DNA from: Mrakia gelida
Taxonomy: Eukaryota > Basidiomycota > Tremellomycetes > Cystofilobasidiales > Mrakiaceae
Reading direction: 5' to 3'
DNA: 64,000 bases
Assembly (NCBI GenBank): GCA_024345305.1
Contig: BRON01000014.1
Span: 806,001-870,000, forward strand
The position numbers were made by a program, and so were the translations under genes. Shown piece by piece: positions 58,296 through 64,000 of this stretch; position 1 is the stretch's first letter, and each line of letters starts with the position of its first letter. The notes beneath the pieces were generated by a model, which ran no database searches, had not been told where the DNA came from, and saw nothing but the letters and a program-made list of their open reading frames with translations.

Positions 58296-59906
58296 ATGGT
58301 CTTCCTCTCTCCCGTTCTGGACGACTTGACCCCCCTCCCTCTGCTCAGCCCCCCAAGCGACCTCTCCTCCCCTTCCCTTCCCTCCCCCGTTCGACCTCCC
58401 TCCAAGCAACCACTCCTCATCTGCTCACTCTCAACTCCTCCCTCTCCTCAAGACTACAGCCTCCCCTATCGAATCCCTCTCCCTGTTTCTCGCCTGTCTT
58501 CCCTCGAAGGACGAGGAGAGGGAGCGGCGCGAGAGGGATGGACGGAACCCCCTCGTCCCAACGAGGATCCTCCAGCAGCAACCATGACGGTCTGGTCCAC
58601 CAAGGAAGGGCTCGATATCGATGATCGACAGCAGATGCAGGAGCTCATGAATTTGAGGTGCTCGAAGGAGCATTACGGTCAGTCCCTGTCCTTCGTTCGA
58701 AGAGGTCGAGTCGAAGGAGGAGTGCGGGAAGCACTCGTTCGAGAGCTCACACGTTCTTACACGTTCTTACCCTTTCTTCTTCTCTTTTTCTCCAACAGTC
58801 ATGGCTTCCGAAGTCATCGGGATCATCGTACCGGCGCTCTCGTCCTCCTCCAACGCCTCCATCGAAGACAGACTCAAGGCTTCGAACGATCAAGCTCATC
58901 GACTCGCGAAGTCCCTCGCTCGCTGGTGCGATCTCTCCCAGCATCCTGTGAGTCCAGCAGTCTTCATTATATCACTCCAATGCTGCTCCTCAGACGCGCA
59001 TCTGACTGACCATTTCCTCTCCTCTCTTCGTGGATTTGGCGGGTCAAACAGCTCTGTACGCTAATCTCGACCATCGTCCTGCTCGAACGACTCTTCGCGC
59101 TTCATCCCCAGTTCAACGAGTCTGGTAAGCTCCCTCTCTCTCGCTTCCAGTCTCTCGGTGCGGTTCTTCAACCCAGCTAACCTCCTCCCTCGCTCTCTAC
59201 ATCCCCACTCTCCTCCTCAGCCATCTCCGCCGACACCTTCCTTCGCCTGAGCTTCTCCTCCTTCCTCCTCGCCCTCAAGACCACGTGCGATCGATCTTTC
59301 CACAACTCCACCTTCGTAAGATACACGCCTTGGTCCCTCGGAGACATCAACGTCATGGAGAGGGAGCTCCTGGGAGCTTCGAAGTACGATCTTTACGTCT
59401 CGACGACCGAGTGAGTGCATCGTCGTTCTCTCCCTTCTTTGGATTCGCTTCACCCTCCTGACCTTCTCGGGTTTCTCCTTTTCCCCAATACCAGATTCCT
59501 TCACCGAGCAGGAGGGTTCTGGACCCAGCATCTCCTCGAAACCACTCCCAAGCCCTCGACCTCAACCTCCTCCAACCTTCTCCTCGACGCGTCCTCCTCT
59601 CCTCCTCCCTCGCCTCCCTCCTCTCCCTCGATCGGCAACCTCTTCCTCACCCAACGACGCGCCGGAAAGGAGGAACGAGGCTGGAAGGGTGGGATCCTCC
59701 ATTCCCCCGAAAAGATGGGCAAACGAATGAACACCGACGAGGGAAACATGGAGACGGTTTGGCACGACGGGAGGTTGGAGAGAACGGAGGGATGGGTGAG
59801 GTCGAAGACGGTCGCTGCTGCGAAGAAGAAGAAGGTCGTCAAGCAGCGAAGTCGAAGAGCAACGGACGGAGGAGGGTTTACGCCTACGGAACTCCTTCCA
59901 GCCTGA
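58296..59906 (+). CDS. PHO80/PCL-type cyclin, tandem copy 1
   Basis: Five exons (58296-58677, 58799-58947, 59052-59124, 59221-59410, 59495-59906) give 401 residues in phase. After a Pro/Ser-rich N-terminus of about 100 residues comes QQMQELMNLRCSKEHY and a cyclin fold. The fold includes ASEVIGIIVPALSSSSN, LCTLISTIVLLERLFAL, SADTFLRLSFSSFLLALK and WSLGDINVMERELL, the layout of Pho80-like cyclins (Pfam Cyclin). Such cyclins activate Pho85-type CDKs in nutrient and polarity control. The C-terminus is basic (KKKKVVKQRSRR). It lies head-to-tail with a paralogue 1.1 kb downstream. The ATG at 58296 is the first in frame; 58584 is a possible later start. Confidence 0.87.
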
Positions 59907-60991
59907 TTGGTGAGTCGTGCTTTCTTCACTCTCGACTCGACTTGTCGCACGAGATGCGAGCAGCGAGGATGGGTTTCGCTTCGGTCCAGTGTCTGACACC
60001 TTCGCTCTTCTTCTTCCTTTCTTTCTTTGATCTGGATATAGTGGAGCTTCTTCTTCACCACTCCTCTCGGACCCTACCATATGCTACCACTTTGCCTCCT
60101 CCACCACGCTCCTTCACAACAACGCCCTCTCGCTCCCCGTCCCCTCTTTCTTCTCGTTGCGTAGGACTTTACGAGTCGCTCTGTTTCTTCGTCGATTTTA
60201 TCTAGTCTACTTACTCACTCCCCGCTCTCGTTCAGCTTTCCGCTCCCGCGCCTTGCTTCGTTTCTCTTCCTGTCTCGCTTCGCCTGCTGTCGCGTCGCCG
60301 TATTCCTTTGGGCTTTTGTTCTCCTCTCATTCGTAGGTTCCGTAACTAGTAAATCAATCGACCCTTCTCTCAATGAACTTTTCTCCCTCCTTTATCTTTT
60401 GGGGGAAGAGTTGAAGGACGATGAGCTGCACCAGCGACGACGCGTCAAGTCGAAAGAAAGCGATGAGTCGCTCGAGGTCCCCATGAGCAGAGCTTGTTGA
60501 CGTTCTCCGTTCTTTGTGACTTCTGACCTCGCGGTCTCGTTTAGCACTCCTGGTCGGGAGAAAGAGGAACAGAAGGCTCTGCGAGACGCGTCGAGCTGCT
60601 GCAAACCCTGCTTCAAAAACAAAGTCAGACCTCCGTCGGCCTTCTCTCAGTTTTCCCGTTGTCAACCTCTCGCATCACCTGATAGATGAAACCAGGGCGA
60701 TGGATGCCATTTCCGGCTGAAGAGAAGTGGTGGGAGGGGACGTCGCAGATCCTATGGATCCGTCTTTGCTCCTTCAGCCCAAATCTAATCTCTCGGCGGG
60801 GATCGCCGTGTTGATCCTTCAACCTCCTTCGCTTCTTCCTACCGCTGCTTTTCTTACCTTCGCTTTGCTTCTCGCTGATTGGACTGAGATCGCTCGTCGT
60901 TTGTCCCCGCTGGATCATCGATTCCCGATACAGCCGCCTTTAATCTCCCTCTCCATCGAGAATCGCCCATCCTCGACTCCCCTTCATTCTG
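59907..60991. other. Spacer between the two tandem cyclin genes
   Basis: No gene is recognised. GACGCGTC occurs at 60438 and 60585, only about 150 bases apart. The spacer would hold the terminator of copy 1 and the promoter of copy 2. Confidence 0.5.
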
Positions 60992-62941
60992 ATGTTCTTC
61001 GATGCCCTCCTTCCTCCCCAACCACCACTCCCTCCCTCGGAACCAGCCCTTCGAAGTAAGTACTATCTTCCCTTGCCGATTCTACGAGCAGAAACAGTCT
61101 CGATCCAAGGCATCGAAGCTGAGCTCACCCTCTTCCGAGTCCTCCCTCGTCTCAGTCTTCCCCCCTCTCCCTCCTCTTCCTCGCCCTGGATCCCCTTCTT
61201 TCGCCGACCCGTCACCTCCTCGTAGCACCTTTCTCTCGACATAGAATGTATCTACCTCGACCTCGCCTCAAGGAGCCTTTCTTCGACCCTCCCTCCCCTT
61301 AGCCCTCCGAGTCCTACCTCCGACGAGTCCGCCGTTCGATCGCCCGTCAAGGTCCCAATCACCGTCCGCTCGTCCCCACTCGTCTCGACTCCTCCCTACA
61401 CTCCTCCTACACCCAAAGTCGTCGATCAGAATGTTGAGGTTCCCGCGTCGAGTCTCGGTCCTCCGGCGAAACAACCTAAAAAGGAGGAGGACGTCGAAGT
61501 CGAGTCGGTTCGACGACGCGACCTCTCGCCGCAGGATCGGAGCCAGATGCAGGAGCTGATGATGCTGAGAGGTTCGAAGGAGCACTATGGTAAGCCTACA
61601 CCTCCCTCTTTTTCTTTTTTCTACCTCGCTCGCCGCAGCTTGACCTCTGGTGCGAGAGTCGAACAAAAGACGAGCTCACACTTCGCGTCACTCCTTTCCC
61701 TCTCTCGTTCTCTTTCAGCCATGTCAGCCGAGGTGATCAGCTTCGTCATTCCTCCAGTACTCTCCAACTCGACTGCTTCAGTCATGGATCGAGTGAAAGC
61801 TACGGAGGAGCAGCGTCGAGCTCTTGCGAAGGCTCTGTCGCTTTGGTGTGAGCTTACGAAACATCCTGTCAGTTCGTGTTTCTCTCTGCTCTCTGCTCGT
61901 TCTCTCTTCGTGAGAGGACATGACTCACGTCTACGAGAATCATTTGAACTGATCCCTTCGTTTGGTTTCGCCCAAACAGCTCTGCACTCTCATCTCGACG
62001 GTCATCCTTTTGGAACGACTTTTTGAGCTTTACCCCAAGTTTGATCAGAAGGGTGAGTCGCTCGGTATACTTGTATCTTCCAAAAACACTTGATGGGCTT
62101 GGGAGCTATTTTTGACCCCTCGCACTCGTTCTGTATCGTCTCGTCCCCCCTCTTAGCCGTCGCGTCCGACACCTTCCTTCGACTCACCTTCTCGTCGTTC
62201 CTCCTCGCCCTCAAGTTCACGACCGACGGCTCCTTTCGGAACAGAACCCTTGTTGGATATACTCGTTGGAGCCTCGCAGACATTGCGGTGATGGAGAGGG
62301 AGCTGTTGGCTGCTCTGAACTTCGATGTTTACATTTCCTGCGACGAGTGAGTTCGGATCTTTCTCTCGCTTCCTCCTCATCTTGTTCTCCCCTTCTCCCT
62401 CGTATCACATGAGGCATGACTGAACACTCCTCCATCTCTGTCTAACTCTCGAGCAGATTCCTCCATCGAGCAAACGGCTTCTGGACTCAACACCTCGACT
62501 CGACGCCGCGTCGCTCCTCCCCTCTCGACCTCGCTAACCCCACCTCGTCTTCCCTCCCGCCACCCTCTTCTCCAGTGGGAAAGCTTTTTCTCCTTCGACG
62601 TCGAGCCGGCCTCGAGGAGAGAGGCTGGAAGGGTGGGATCGTTCGATCTCCCTCGAGAGCGGGGAAGAGGATGGGAGAGGTCGTCGTGGAGGAGAGGGAG
62701 ACGGCTTGGAGGGATGGGAGGCTGGAGAGGACCGAGAACTGGGTCAGCTCTCGCTCGAAGTCTTTGAAACAGAAGGGAGAGAAGTCTTCGAGAAGGAGTA
62801 AGAAGGAGGATCTTGGGGATGAACTGAAAAAGTGAGTCGCGCGCGCTGGTTTTCGATTCCTCGTCGTGGTAGCTCCTCCGCTCAGAAAACCGCGCTGACT
62901 TTAACTTTCTCTGTTGTAGATCACACGGAGAGACTCTATAA
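60992..62941 (+). CDS. PHO80/PCL-type cyclin, tandem copy 2
   Basis: Seven exons (60992-61055, 61245-61589, 61719-61867, 61980-62052, 62157-62346, 62457-62831, 62920-62941) give 405 residues in phase. Exons of 149, 73 and 190 nt match copy 1 exactly in length and phase. The cyclin part includes SQMQELMMLRGSKEHY, SAEVISFVIPPVL, LCTLISTVILLERLFEL, ASDTFLRLTFSSFLLALKFT and WSLADIAVMERELLAALNF, followed by FLHRANGFWTQHL. The N-terminal region (TPPYTPPTPK) differs from copy 1 and is split by an extra intron. The last short exon is optional; without that splice the protein ends KK-stop at 62835. Confidence 0.86.
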
Positions 62942-63827
62942 TGCTGTCATCGATTCATTCTCTCTCATTGTCACTCGCATCGACCGTTCGAACGAGATTA
63001 TTTGGCTTTCCACTCCCCCTCGCTCTGTTCTTTGTCTACCATACACGCTCCACTCATCTAGACGCTCTCATACCATTGAGTTGATAGCATGCTAGCCCCA
63101 TCACTCGCTTCTATCTTCCTTCACCCTGTTGTCCCCATCTCTTCGTCGATCGTAGAGCTTCGTTCGCTGGACTCTGTCGTCCTAGCTTTGCTTCTTTCCC
63201 TGTCCTTCGCTCACATGGCTATATCACACTATCCATCTAGAAGGCTCAAGCCTCGATCCAGCATCGCGCTTTGATCCTCTCAGCCAGGTCGCGAGAGCTG
63301 CACTTCGAGAACGGAAAGGACGCGTCGCGTTTCAAGCTCGACTCTCGAAGTCGAGACCGAACCTCTTCCTCGTTTCTTTTCTGCTCCCGTTCCGGTCTTC
63401 AGATGCAACTCGGCTCACGGATCTGCTTCCGAAGACCCTTCCAAACGGGAGAGCAGGGACTGGAAGGTATGTGTTTCTGCTTGTTTTCGTTCGCTTGCAC
63501 GAGCCGTGCTTCGCTCAAGGACGAATCGAAGTCGGGTGAGGTCGGCAGCCCTTCCTTCCTTTTGCTGGTCATCCCTGGTCGTAGTTCTTTCGCAGAAGTC
63601 ATTTTTGCAGCTCAGGCGATCAGAAGGTCTTCTTGAGAACTCCTCAGAGTCGGAGTCAGATGTGGACGTGAAGAAATGAGCTCGAAAACGAGCTCCAACG
63701 AAAAAAAAAGCGGAAGTCGAATCGAGGTCGTTTCCGTTTGCGAGCTTTTCTGTTGGCTCCCTCCAACGTCGACTCCCCACTTCGCCCCCTCCCTTCTCCC
63801 TTCTCCCTCCCCTCTCGCTCTTCGACC
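62942..63827. other. Intergenic region
   Basis: This holds the 3' flank of the second cyclin gene and the promoter of the NADH dehydrogenase gene. GACGCGTC occurs at 63319. No gene is seen. Confidence 0.5.
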
Positions 63828-64000
63828 ATGCTCTCCGCTGTCGCTTCCTCCTCCCGCCACTCTTCTCTGGTGTCGTTCGCTTCTCAGCGGTCGTTTGCTA
63901 CCCAGGCGATCTGCAACCCTCGAGTTTCTGCCAACAAGGAGAGGTTGATCATTCTCGGGTCTGGATGGGGAGGATACCAGCTCGTGAGTTCAAGGTCGAC
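63828..64000 (+). CDS. Alternative (type II) NADH:ubiquinone oxidoreductase, first exon only
   Basis: ATG 63828 opens a Ser/Ala/Arg-rich start typical of a mitochondrial targeting peptide (SSSRHSSLVSFASQRSFATQ). It is followed by KERLIILGSGWGGYQL, the FAD-binding GxGxxG opening of NDE1/NDI1-type enzymes. These single-subunit flavoproteins oxidise NADH without pumping protons. The exon ends at 63983 with a GTGAGT donor, and the gene runs off the window. Whether it is the internal or external form cannot be told from this part. Confidence 0.87.
   Translation, partial: MLSAVASSSRHSSLVSFASQRSFATQAICNPRVSANKERLIILGSGWGGYQLVSSRS

Larger units (their letters stand above)
1111..63326. repeat. Dispersed palindrome GACGCGTC (about 36 copies)
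   Basis: By eye I find about 36 copies of the 8-base palindrome across the window. Examples are 1111, 8080, 8925, 14320, 21561, 22394, 23974, 24789, 27147, 27455, 34252, 52619, 53967, 54481, 57651 and 60585. Many sit in the middle of introns, others lie between genes, and a few are in coding exons (23116, 44578, 49079, 59585). The flanks are often TC before and GA after. One or two copies would be expected by chance. The core ACGCGT is the yeast MCB box, but an intron position is odd for that. Confidence 0.8.

Overview
This 64 kb window looks like nuclear DNA of a basidiomycete fungus. Most likely it is a Pucciniomycotina/Microbotryomycetes yeast of the Rhodotorula/Sporobolomyces type. That placement is inferred from gene content and intron style, not from any database search. 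Genes are dense on both strands and broken by many introns of roughly 50-130 nt. Typical introns start GTGAGT or GTAAGT, carry a CTGAC branch box and end in YAG. A PriA-type secreted protein and a dual hybrid histidine kinase fit a basidiomycete. No prokaryotic, viral, rRNA, tRNA or CRISPR feature was recognised.

Layout. 1-6.3 kb holds small or poorly resolved genes and a duplicated segment of about 110 bp. 6.45-7.48 kb (-) is calcipressin. 7.8-10.0 kb (-) is an ACR3 arsenite transporter, divergent from a dual hybrid histidine kinase at 10.7-18.7 kb (+). 19.5-20.7 kb (-) is an F-box-like gene, divergent from ALG12 at 20.7-23.1 kb (+). 23.6-25.7 kb (-) is a secreted PriA-like Cys-rich protein. 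26.8-28.3 kb (-) is a decayed amino-acid permease. A BTB gene (-, 28.7-29.5 kb) and an F-box-like gene (+, 29.6-30.8 kb) diverge from a 151-bp spacer. KRE6/SKN1 lies at 31.7-35.7 kb (+) and HOM6 at 36.3-38.0 kb (+). Two unknown proteins follow at 39.2-40.5 and 41.7-46.3 kb (+), then a Zn2Cys6 factor at 48.0-49.2 kb (+) and a Ran1/Sks1-like kinase at 50.0-52.1 kb (+). A GNAT acetyltransferase (52.3-53.4 kb) and an arrestin-like protein (53.7-55.7 kb) are on the - strand. After an unresolved stretch come two tandem PHO80/PCL-type cyclin paralogues (58.3-59.9 and 61.0-62.9 kb, +). The first exon of an alternative NADH dehydrogenase ends the window.

The genes do not form one pathway. They are mostly housekeeping and signalling genes: N-glycan assembly, beta-1,6-glucan synthesis, threonine/methionine synthesis, calcineurin control, two-component signalling and cyclin/CDK control. 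The most unusual signals are genome-level: an 8-bp palindrome, GACGCGTC, counted about 36 times and often inside introns; recurrent GTTCGT 5' splice sites; and many microexons, one of which leads to an apparent AG-to-AA acceptor change in the kinase.
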